Source of the DNA: Lachancea dasiensis
Lineage: Eukaryota; Ascomycota; Saccharomycetes; Saccharomycetales; Saccharomycetaceae
Direction: 5' to 3'
Length of the DNA stretch: 64,000 nt
NCBI GenBank assembly: GCA_900074725.1
Contig: LT598457.1
Coordinates: 248,001-312,000, forward strand
A program made the translations under genes and the position numbers. Of this stretch, positions 18,643-27,600 are shown in pieces (within the stretch, counting starts at the first letter, position 1; every line of letters begins with the position of its first letter). The notes beneath the pieces are model-generated. The model was not told where the DNA came from and searched no databases. It saw only the letters and a list, made by a program, of their open reading frames with translations.

Positions 18643-18777
18643 GATACTCAAGAGATATAAGAGTGTTCACTACAAATCGAAGCGATTGATACTCACGAGA
18701 TATAAGAGTGTTCACTGCAAACCGCCGCGGTTGACACACCAGATATAAGAGTGCTCACTACAAACCAAACCGAAGCG
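18643..18777. repeat. Three tandem copies of a 45-bp unit
   Basis: Units start at 18643, 18688 and 18733, with the core AGATATAAGAGTGTTCACT and 75-90 percent identity by eye. They lie at the 5' edge of the GUT1 relic, about 720 bp upstream of FPS1, where the N-terminal part of the relic would be expected. Confidence 0.85.
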
Positions 18778-19492
18778 GTCGTATCCCCCTTTATGCTTGA
18801 ACACACTATTGTGTTCAACAGGTTGTGCTACGTTTTTCCAAGCTACTACCTAGAAGCCGAACACTTTAGCAAATCCAACAGAAGAGGAATGCCACGACGC
18901 TCCTACCAGTATCTCCTCCATCCCCTTCCATCTCTTCACTGGACTCGGTACTTTTTTGTCAAATCTCTTCCCGCGCCCGCAAGTCTATATCTCATCCAAC
19001 GCAGAGACACCAGACAGTACCCAAAAATTTTAGCGAGAGCGCCCGCCCTATAACAAAACACCCCATAACAACACGCCCCAAACATCAAACTCTACCAGAC
19101 TCCCCGCCGATTATCAATTTTACGGCTTAAAGAAGCTCAGATTGCCTCATTCCCACCGATCCCCAGAGCTATTCCTCGTCTCGTCCAGCGAAAACTCCTA
19201 TCTGACAATCAACCGTTATGTCTCTTGACTAGCCAAAAGGTTCGTCTTTGACCACTCTTCACCAAAGAGCCGATGACTGGGGAGATAATCGATACTCGAA
19301 TATTACTCGTACCGGAACGTTTTGACATGTCAGTTTTTTGCTATAAAATTTGTCTTTGAAGGTAATTCCATTGCTTTATTTATGCTGACATCACTGAGAA
19401 TAACACTGTTCAACGTTCTTTAGATTGGGATAACTCCTTGGCGTTTCATCCGTAACCTGTAACTTATTGGTTCAGCTGTCTAAGTTCCTGTT
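18778..19492 (+). promoter_or_regulatory. FPS1 upstream region
   Basis: About 715 bp with no gene recognised. A stress element cannot be named with confidence. The plus-strand frame 18751-19053 begins within the 45-bp repeats and has no family resemblance. Confidence 0.4.
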
Positions 19493-21391
19493 ATGACCAA
19501 ACGGAGCGGTTCGGAAGAACCAACAACCAAACAACCTCAGGAGTATATGAACGAATACTTGACCGAGAATGATGGGGCATCGCAGGCGTCCCAGGACGTA
19601 GCCTCGAGCCATCACACGGAGAATAGCTATCCCAAGCGCAGTAACAGTAACGCCTCCAATACCGGCAGACACCGGAGCAACACCGATGGCCAGTACATCC
19701 CATCGCGAGATTTTGCACCACAGCACCGCATTTCAGCCTCAGCAAACTACGTGCCTCGCAGAGGTGGCGAATCCAGTGACAGTGCATACCCGGTCGCACA
19801 GGTAGTGCCCAACACCCAGCAGATGTCACGTTCCAACTCGGCGGCTCACTCTACAGGCTACCGTAACCGAGCCCAGAGCAGGAGCTCCAGCCACAACATG
19901 AATAACCGTTCGTCACAGTCAAACATCCAGTCCACAGCCGGCTCAACCCAAGATATACACCAGCCGGAAGCCGCGGATGACCCACGAGACTCGGACGTGC
20001 CTCTGAACATCAAGCCCAAGACGCTGTACCAAAACCCACAGACTCCCACGGTGTTGCCGTCCACTTACCACCCGATTAACATGTGGTCGACGCTTAAACA
20101 AACGTATCTGAAGGAGTTTCTGGCTGAGTTTATGGGGACCATGGTCATGATTTTTTTTGGCTGCACTGTCGTCTGCCAGGTTAGATCCGGCCAACAACAG
20201 CAAAGATTGACATTTCTCGAACGCCTGGCAGGCTCTTCGGATGTTCCGGCGGCTGACAAAATTTCATTAATGCAATATCTTGAACCTGTGGACGCTTTCG
20301 GTACTTTCGACGACGTAGCCCTGATCTGGGGTGGAGCTGTTGTAATGGGCTATTTTGCTGCAGGTGGCAGTGCTCTCTCTGGTGGCCATTTGAACCCAGC
20401 TTTGACTCTTAGCAACTGTGTTTTTCGAGGATTTCCATGGACCAAGGTGCCAATTTACTGGGCTGGCCAACTCCTTGGTGCATACGTCGGTGCTATAGTG
20501 GTATTTATTTACTACCAGCCTGTTATAACCAGTGTGTTTCCGGACTGGATGGGCAATGAAACTGTAATGAGCATGTTTTGCACATTTCCGCTGGAGTATT
20601 TAACCACTTCTCGCCAGTTTGTGAGTGAGTTGGTGTGTAGCGCTTTTTTGCAAGTTGGTATGTTCGCGTTGACCGATCCTTACACCTGCCTGAGATCCGA
20701 CCTGTTTCCGTTAATGTTGTTCGTTTTGATTTTCTGTTTGATTGGCGCTACTTCCCTACAAACTGGGGCCGGCCTAAATCCCGCTAGAGATCTAGGGCCC
20801 CGGCTGGCGTTAGCTACAATGGGTTTCAACAGCGAGCTACTTTGGAAGGCTCATCACCACTACTTTTGGGTACCTATAGTGGCCCCCTTCTGTGGTACCC
20901 TACTGGGCGGTACTGTGTACGATATTTGCATTTATCAGGGTCACGAATCGTTTTTGAACTGGCCATTTTCTTTGATCAAAACTAAGTTCAGAAGGCTATG
21001 GACTCTCCGGCCTCGGTTTTACAAGAAAGAAAGGAATGACGATGGCAGCGACATAAGTGATTGGGACTATGATGACGAAAGTAATACTGGAAGCGCGAGA
21101 GACGAAGAATTTAATGACGGCCCCAAAACTGGATTTTTCCACGAATCTGATCCACAAATCCAAAAACAAGTGCAGTTCAAGAGTATGTCGCGCAATTTCA
21201 ATGGGAAGAGAAACCCGGTCTCAGGGATTCCAACGATTTACGAAGAAGGCGGCGGCGATGTCGGCGATGACGACGGAGAGGAGCGCAGCAGCGACGATGG
21301 CCCTGAAGATCAAAGCGAATCTGGTCCTGCTAGGCCGTCGTTAGCCAAGAAAAAGAGCAACTTCAACGAAAAGAAGGTCAAGAAAAGCTAA
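19493..21391 (+). CDS. FPS1: Aquaglyceroporin Fps1, glycerol channel
   Basis: Plasma-membrane glycerol facilitator that closes under high osmolarity. The 632 residues compare with 669 in S. cerevisiae. Long hydrophilic ends flank six membrane helices. The N-terminal regulatory stretch TLYQNPQTPTVLPSTYHP (near residues 177-194) is almost identical to S. cerevisiae Fps1, which separates it from the related YFL054C. The two pore loops read LNPALTL (N301) and LNPARDLGPR (N429), the canonical NPA pair, whereas S. cerevisiae Fps1 has NPS and NLA. Just after the last helix HESFLNWPFSL (near 484) matches the C-terminal gating element. It is the FPS1 gene of the chromosome XII track, next to the glycerol kinase of the chromosome VIII track. 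Confidence 0.96.
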   Translation: MTKRSGSEEPTTKQPQEYMNEYLTENDGASQASQDVASSHHTENSYPKRSNSNASNTGRHRSNTDGQYIPSRDFAPQHRISASANYVPRRGGESSDSAYPVAQVVPNTQQMSRSNSAAHSTGYRNRAQSRSSSHNMNNRSSQSNIQSTAGSTQDIHQPEAADDPRDSDVPLNIKPKTLYQNPQTPTVLPSTYHPINMWSTLKQTYLKEFLAEFMGTMVMIFFGCTVVCQVRSGQQQQRLTFLERLAGSSDVPAADKISLMQYLEPVDAFGTFDDVALIWGGAVVMGYFAAGGSALSGGHLNPALTLSNCVFRGFPWTKVPIYWAGQLLGAYVGAIVVFIYYQPVITSVFPDWMGNETVMSMFCTFPLEYLTTSRQFVSELVCSAFLQVGMFALTDPYTCLRSDLFPLMLFVLIFCLIGATSLQTGAGLNPARDLGPRLALATMGFNSELLWKAHHHYFWVPIVAPFCGTLLGGTVYDICIYQGHESFLNWPFSLIKTKFRRLWTLRPRFYKKERNDDGSDISDWDYDDESNTGSARDEEFNDGPKTGFFHESDPQIQKQVQFKSMSRNFNGKRNPVSGIPTIYEEGGGDVGDDDGEERSSDDGPEDQSESGPARPSLAKKKSNFNEKKVKKS

Positions 21392-21458
21392 TAGTAATTA
21401 TAGACAAAACTAGATGTTCAAACAATTTCGCGGCAGGGTCGTACCTTCACATATTCGA

Positions 21459-22103
21459 TTACCAGGTGAAAAATAAGAATAATATACAAACTGTAATTAG
21501 GCCCGCCAGTATCACGGCGTTTTTCTTTCTTCTCGTGTTAATCTTGGAAATTATCTGATTGATGCCCGGGACCCGCTGCAACGTGAACAGCATTTTATCG
21601 CTCGCCGATTGAAGTGTAACTCTTTGTGCCGCAAATTGGTCTCTTGTTTGCCATGCCTGTGACAACAAGCTGTCCACCACATTGTGCGACTCCTCAATTC
21701 TGCGACTTTCATCCTGGATGTATGCATCTGGGCTCTCTTCCGACTGTTGGGCAATGTCCTTCTTGACGCTAAACAACAAATTCAACCTGTTGCGCTCCTG
21801 CTGAATGGATGATCTTAAGTTCCTGAAATGCTGCCGGTGTTCATGCAGCACCTCCCGATGCCGTTGTACCTGCAAAGTCTTAGATGACGAGATTCCTGGG
21901 GTCTCATCGCATATTTTGCTCAAAGAATCTACCACCTCTTGCCTTTGAATAAGTATGCTTTCGAGTCGACTGTCCACGCTTCTCTCTTTGGATGTCGGCT
22001 CCGAGCTTGTGGCCTGTGCGAACTGTGAGAATTTCGACAGTAAAGATTCTGTTTGTGATTCTAACGAGAGGGCCTGTCCTCTAACTGTAACAAATGATGC
22101 CAT
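21459..22103 (-). CDS. GOS1: Golgi SNARE Gos1
   Basis: SNARE acting in traffic within the Golgi and between ER and Golgi. The ATG at 22103 (MASFVTVRGQALSLE) gives 214 residues against 223 in S. cerevisiae. The start is chosen by family resemblance, since a longer frame to 22148 adds unlike residues. A SNARE helix covers about residues 125-190 (RRIEESHNVVDSLLSQAWQT) and a C-terminal membrane anchor (AVILAGLITVCILFLFFTW) ends the protein. Convergent with FPS1 (67-bp gap). In S. cerevisiae it neighbours GUT1 on chromosome VIII. Confidence 0.93.
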   Translation of the reverse strand: MASFVTVRGQALSLESQTESLLSKFSQFAQATSSEPTSKERSVDSRLESILIQRQEVVDSLSKICDETPGISSSKTLQVQRHREVLHEHRQHFRNLRSSIQQERNRLNLLFSVKKDIAQQSEESPDAYIQDESRRIEESHNVVDSLLSQAWQTRDQFAAQRVTLQSASDKMLFTLQRVPGINQIISKINTRRKKNAVILAGLITVCILFLFFTW

Positions 22104-22180
22104 TGTGGTAGGATGTAGCCCGCTACCTTTGTTTTGTCGAAAAGTCACCTTGTATCAGGTTGCTGTCGATTTATCAACAC

Positions 22181-22675
22181 TTAATCTTGACTAACTACAT
22201 AGTGATCAGAATAAATAAACAGGTTGGAAAACCCCGGGTCGAAAATAGTAAAGTAGATAGAACACCACCGCTCCAAGTAGCTTTCTTCTTGATATCCAAC
22301 TATCTCGCCAGTATCACAACCGTGAATGCTGTACCAAAGATCTCTACCTGTGTTGTGTATGTAATCAGAACGAATGGTAAAATCTTGGGTATTAACCAGC
22401 GTAGAAACATCTCCTGGAAAGGAGAGTCTTTGAATTTCGACCTGATCTACAATCCGAGTTTCCCATATCTTGAATAAAAGCTGCGGCTCTTGGTATATTG
22501 TGGAGTATTGAATTAGGATTTGGAAGGTGTGATCCACCAGCTCAGGGTGACGTGCCAAAATAACGACGCTGCCATTGTGCTTTAGAAGTGACAGCTCGCG
22601 GCACAGTGGCCAGCGCCGCAGGATCGGTACCAGCTCTGTCTCGAGCTGCTTTTGAAATATGTCCTCTGCAATCAT
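22181..22675 (-). CDS. ATG10: Atg10, E2-like enzyme of autophagy
   Basis: Conjugates Atg12 to Atg5 for autophagosome formation. The 164 residues compare with 167 in S. cerevisiae. The catalytic cysteine is C120 in LWYSIHGCDTGEIVG, against WYSFHPCDT in S. cerevisiae. Other matches are YNEPLLLLRLWE-like QEPQLLFKIWETR and the C-terminal LERWCSIY. The start is the first ATG at 22675. The S. cerevisiae gene also sits between FPS1 and SDH2. Confidence 0.92.
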   Translation of the reverse strand: MIAEDIFQKQLETELVPILRRWPLCRELSLLKHNGSVVILARHPELVDHTFQILIQYSTIYQEPQLLFKIWETRIVDQVEIQRLSFPGDVSTLVNTQDFTIRSDYIHNTGRDLWYSIHGCDTGEIVGYQEESYLERWCSIYFTIFDPGFSNLFIYSDHYVVSQD

Positions 22676-22955
22676 TTTATTGACAACTGGGGAATTGGGA
22701 GGCAGTCTGGCGGAATATTACACGGAATTACATGGACAGGAGAGGCATCGGCCGAGATCAACCTTACAAGGCAAGCAATTATGTTTTGAATCTCAATAAA
22801 TAGAACGATCAATTGTAAATAAGAATAAATAAGTTTTGATAATAAATAATTAATAACCAGTCTCCCTTGGAAGTCTATTCCTCAATGTTTGTGTGTGCAG
22901 GGAACGGGAGAGGATGCGAGCAGCAGCACTAGCCGAAGACATGCATGGGCCCAGT

Positions 22956-23747
22956 TTAATCGGTGGCCAGAGATTTCTTGATCTCAGCGATGGCTAGACC
23001 TGGGTTCAACCCCTTAGGACAAGTTCTGGTACAGTTCATGATGGTGTGGCATCTATACAACGACATGGAGTTCTGCAGCATTTCCTTTCTAACCTTGGAC
23101 GCCTGGTCTCTGGAGTCAATCAGCCAGCGGTATGCCTGCATTAGCACGGCAGGTCCCAAGTATTGTTCCTGGTTCCACCAGTACGATGGGCATGAGGTGG
23201 AGCAGCATGCGCAGAGAATACACTCGTACAAACCATCCAACTTCTTTCTGTCAGCAATGCTCTGCAAGTTCTCCTTGCCATCCTCAGGGACGCTGGTTCT
23301 TTGCAGGTATGGCTGCACGGACTTGTATTGCTTGTAGAATTGAGTCAAATCAGGAACTAGATCTTTGATGACATACATGTGAGGTAGCGGGTAGATTTTA
23401 GTCTGCTTCGAAGTATCCGGGTCGATCTTACATAGACACGCGAGGGTGTTTCTGCCCCCGATGTTCATGGCACACGACCCGCAAATGCCTTCTCTGCACG
23501 ATCTTCTCAACGTCAACGTGGAGTCTTGTTCGTCCTTGATTTTCAAAAGAGCATCTAGCACCATAGGCCCGCACTTGTTGAGGTCTACTTGGAAGTCCTG
23601 CAATTTAGGCTTCTCAGCTGGCTTGTCGGGGTTCCAACGATAGATCTTAAAAGTCTTCAATTTTTGAGCCTCCGGAGCCACTCCAGTTGCCAGCCCACGG
23701 CTGAACACGGACATGGCCGCATTTCTCTTCAACAAATTACCCAACAT
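22956..23747 (-). CDS. SDH2: Succinate dehydrogenase iron-sulfur subunit
   Basis: Electron-transfer subunit of respiratory complex II in the mitochondrial inner membrane. The 263 residues compare with 266 in S. cerevisiae. The basic N-terminus ([20 protein letters not shown]) is a targeting sequence. [2Fe-2S] ligands are C84, C89, C92 and C104; the other clusters use C176, C179, C182, C186, C233, C239 and C243. An inverted CCAAT box (ATTGG at 24145-24149) about 400 bp upstream may bind the Hap complex, which is known to control SDH2. Confidence 0.98.
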   Translation of the reverse strand: MLGNLLKRNAAMSVFSRGLATGVAPEAQKLKTFKIYRWNPDKPAEKPKLQDFQVDLNKCGPMVLDALLKIKDEQDSTLTLRRSCREGICGSCAMNIGGRNTLACLCKIDPDTSKQTKIYPLPHMYVIKDLVPDLTQFYKQYKSVQPYLQRTSVPEDGKENLQSIADRKKLDGLYECILCACCSTSCPSYWWNQEQYLGPAVLMQAYRWLIDSRDQASKVRKEMLQNSMSLYRCHTIMNCTRTCPKGLNPGLAIAEIKKSLATD

Positions 23748-24617
23748 TATCGTAAGGCCTGCGATATGTCTTCAAACAAGCTATTTCCCTGTCTAAAGGT
23801 TACGAGCTGATGCTAGTGATATTTGTCCTATTCCGCTTGGTTTTTTCGATGGTCGTTTATATAGTGATAACAAACGTTTTTACTAATTATCGGAGCCGAT
23901 CGGCAAGGTGGCGACAGACGGGGCCAGAATGATATGAAGAATGAGCAGAGGGTTAAACCTAGGCTTAACATAAACAACGGGTGCTGATACATGCCATTAC
24001 ATGAGGTGTTGGCTGAAGAGTGTTCAGGGAGCATAAAGAATGTCACACACACTCATATATGTTCATTATCTTAGTTCGCCTCGCCTTTGGGTTCCTGTCA
24101 TATAAACTGTGAAATATATTAGGTACCTAAATCCTAATTAAAGGATTGGCTATCTCGCTTGTCGTAGTCAAGCGCTATCTGCTGCTTACAGTTTTGTTCG
24201 AGAAGGTGTGCTTTCGACATTGTACAGCTTTTTAGAGCTATTATTTACCGTCACTGACCAGATGACAGTGACGTTAGTCGTGACATTACACTGCGTGTTA
24301 TCTTCAAGCTTGGTTGGCGATACGGTAATGATCGCCTTGCCCCATTTGACAGCTGGGCCATTTACTCCAGATCACAGCTCTCGAAAGTTTTTTTTTATGC
24401 GCTGGGCATGCTGTTGATTCGCTTTTAATGCGGAATTGCTTATACACCACCAGATCTCCATTTATGACCTTAAGAGCAGGAGCCTGAATTTATAGTTCTA
24501 CAGCCTTGAAACCAGGGCCTTTGAGACATTTTGATAAGCAGCACATTTTGTCTATATAGCATATACGCATTTATTTCTCACCAAAATTTAGAGTCATACT
24601 CCAATAATGCGCTAACA
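23748..24617. other. Intergenic 0.87 kb: SDH2 promoter and VPS13 3' flank
   Basis: No gene seen. It contains the ATTGG at 24145 and AT-rich sequence near the VPS13 end. The frame 24208-24417 is not supported. Confidence 0.45.
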
Positions 24618-27600
24618 TCATAACTCTGCTTGGCAGTATTTGTTATATTCGTTAACCGCAATGGAAATGTTTTTGTATAGAAAGCGTTTTTCCTCCGGAT
24701 CCGAGATAGGAACAAATAGTTCCGTGGAAGCATTCTTCAAGGTTATCACCAAACCCACTCTTTCTAACGTCATGGAGCGCACATCAGTATAACGGACCTT
24801 CCACATAATCTCCATGTTTGACAGCCGCACCTCAACAACATGTGAAAGGGATACGATAACGGCGAGCTGCTTACCGGGTAGAACAACATGGGCAAGGTAC
24901 TTATCTGCAATGCACTCACCACCATTGGCACTCTTGAGCCAAAACTGGCCTTGGGACTCACGCAAACTGAAAGGTTTGATTATTTTGTCGAACCCAACGT
25001 ATCTGGGAAGACGGATCCGGTTTGCTGATAAAGGATCCATAACTGTGGTAGTATTTCTTATACCTTCGCTCACATTACTGGCGAGATCCAAGACACCGAT
25101 TGCCGTTTTGGTGGGTAATCCGACCAAGCCCTTGCCTATACCCTTCAGAAATCCGGGGACACCTTCTCTTGAGGCGCCAGAATACGGATCATAGGCTACA
25201 CCTCTCAAACCACTAGTCACCCCGTTGACGAACGATGTAGCACCGGAGCCAAATCCATTGATGCTATTACTATGCTTTGCCTTGCGCTGCTCGAGTCGAC
25301 GGCGTTCCTGAAACTCCATGTCTTGAGTGGCGACGGACAGCCCCTTAGCGACAGAGCCAGTTAGTCGGGCAAAGCTATCTGAAAGCCCAAATACTGACTT
25401 TTTAACGAAGCTGAGTCCACCTTTAGCAATACTTATACCAAGTTCTTGAGGTCTATCATTCAACATATAGCCTTGATAAGGCTCGTAAAAAATATCCCAT
25501 ACACCAGAGCTGATATTGTTGAATAAGCCTACAGGATTTCCCAAGAAGTCTGCGGAGCCCAAAATTTTATGGATTTGATAAAAGAATTGCTGACCATAGT
25601 GCGTTTGGATAGCATTCATCAACATGGGCACCGGCACCTTAACATTGTCCAGAAATAATGAGTTAAGTTTGATGGGCGCATCATTTATATTTCCCAGCGC
25701 CATCGTCAACACATTTGCAAAAAACATTAAAGTGTTCTGAGGAGCCACCTTATCGCTTTCCGCATTTAGGTGCTCTGTCCGAACGAAGGAGAGATGAAGC
25801 ATGGTAGGTTGCAAATGAAATACTTCAAAGTAGATGTCGTGATTCCTTTGCAGTTCACTTGGATAAGGTAGCATATAAAACTCAGTCTGCAACTCTTCCT
25901 TTAAGTCAATGAGCCATGAAGCACCAGGAACCTTAGCAAAATCGATGAGGGCAAACAAAAAATCCTCATCCAGCTGTATGGTCAGTTCTTGGAGTAGAAG
26001 AGTAGCGTGCTTCAGGTACAAGACACCATGTGTGTCATCCTTGACTTTGGAAATTGAACCGGAAAGAAGGGGATGGTTGTTGAGCTCTTTGAGGTTCTTT
26101 TGAATAGCCGTGGGATACAAAATGTTGGGGAATATACCACCAAAAAGTTGGTTATCAATTTGCATCCACTTTAATTTTAAGCTGATGGTTTGATAGAGGT
26201 CGGACTCGTTATACCTTAGTTCCAAACCGCTCAAGGTAATATAACACAATTCTTGTAATCGAGTGTTGATGAGAGAGATGCCCAAACCCTCCAGAGAGAC
26301 GATAACTTTTGTGAAAATATTTTGATCATCTTCTCTTACCTCAAATTTGTCTCCCTTTTCGGAGCCCAAAGATGAACTGGTCACTTGCCCTGATTTCAAT
26401 TTATACAAACTGTTTTCAGGTTTGTAGTTTGTGATCACTAATGCTTGAGTCGGACCATCAGCAACTACATTCAAGTCAACAATCGAGACAGCTTCTGCTG
26501 ACGTACGCCCAGAAAGCCGCATAGGTCTCAAATTACCAATTTCCGCTAATTGAACTTCCCTCTTATGTTGCCTTGAGACTAAAACTAACTTCTTTTGCCT
26601 TGCAGCAGGGTAGTCCCAAGCATAAGACATAGCACTCCTGGGGGGAACCCTGTAATATAAGGGCTCGTATTTCATATCGCTTAGGTCATCATATAGGTCA
26701 TAATCTTCGTCGCTATCAAAAGTGTGAGGATCGCGCTGGTAGAAAATGAATTCATGATCACTGAAGTTCCTAATCGAGTATGGCCAGTCACCATGGGCTT
26801 CAGCAATGTCAATGAAAATTGTTGAGTCTTCGAGAACAACGTTCAATTTCAAAAGTTTATGGCCACTTCCGTCTTTCAGAACCTTAACATAATTTGATCC
26901 AATATCTTTGATCATAAAAGGAGATGACCACTCAGACTGGGACCCTAGAAACTTGATACTCAAATGCTTGTTGACAACATTCCTCATCTTGTAAAGGGGA
27001 AACGAAACATTAGAGTTTGCCCTGACCACGGAGCTGGAGCCAAATTCACTGATTTCTAAGTCGACGTCCAAGCTGTTCCTCAAAATGTAACGTGGCAAAA
27101 TTTTAACGATTTTACTCATGGAATACTTGCCACTGCCCTCAGAGACTGCTATCCCAACGTTGCTTTCCTGGTTTCTGTTCGGTATATTTACGGCTAGATC
27201 GACAGACTGTCCAATTGCATCAAAAGATGTTTGAATACTCCACTCGGAGTCTTTGAATTTGAGTCGAGCTCTGTTCTTGTTAGAGCGATCACGTTCAAAA
27301 GAGAACATCATAGGTGTAGTGTACCTTGTAGTGCCGTCAGGCTTTAATAGAATTTTCGAAAAAGCCACATTGTGTTTATCTCCTTCCACCTGTAAATCAC
27401 GATCAGTTCCATTGAATATAATGTAAGGTGCAAAGACACTGATTACCTTTGCTCTAGAGCCTTCCAGATTTTGATAATGAAGTTTTAGGTCTAGCTTTTG
27501 CCCATTATCGTACCGTAAAGGAACTTTGCTTTCGGGCGTCAACTCGGACCCAGGCTTAGTATTGATCAGGACTTGCTCGGACATTTTTAGCCCATCATCG

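Larger units (their letters stand above)
16580..18645 (-). pseudogene. Decayed tandem copy of GUT1
   Basis: Collinear, same-orientation remains of glycerol kinase. (1) 16663-16745: GAAGACCGC and GATGTCAAGAA match GUT1 13668-13737 (VLWEDLKDVKKWIRYGG against VWHDDVKNRLRMGG). (2) 16860-17000: FVCVAPFS...RAS...GVAKC against FVPAFS...RAT...GVC. (3) 17080-17400: TD, RQNAT, YG, LLLNDTSG, HLIEHG, F, GSLPVA against TDF, DQSAS, YG, LLYNTGT, HLENPEH, F, GSVAVA. (4) 17538-17577: AATCCTTGGGCA and GATCT against GUT1 14580-14605. (5) 18600-18640: GGCGAGGA...GGGTCGCA against GGCCAGGA...GGGTCGCA (CDPNEVLA against CDPVAILA). No frame is intact. The 5' half is expanded by short tandem repeats. The N-terminal 120 or so codons are not recognisable. 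Confidence 0.75.
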
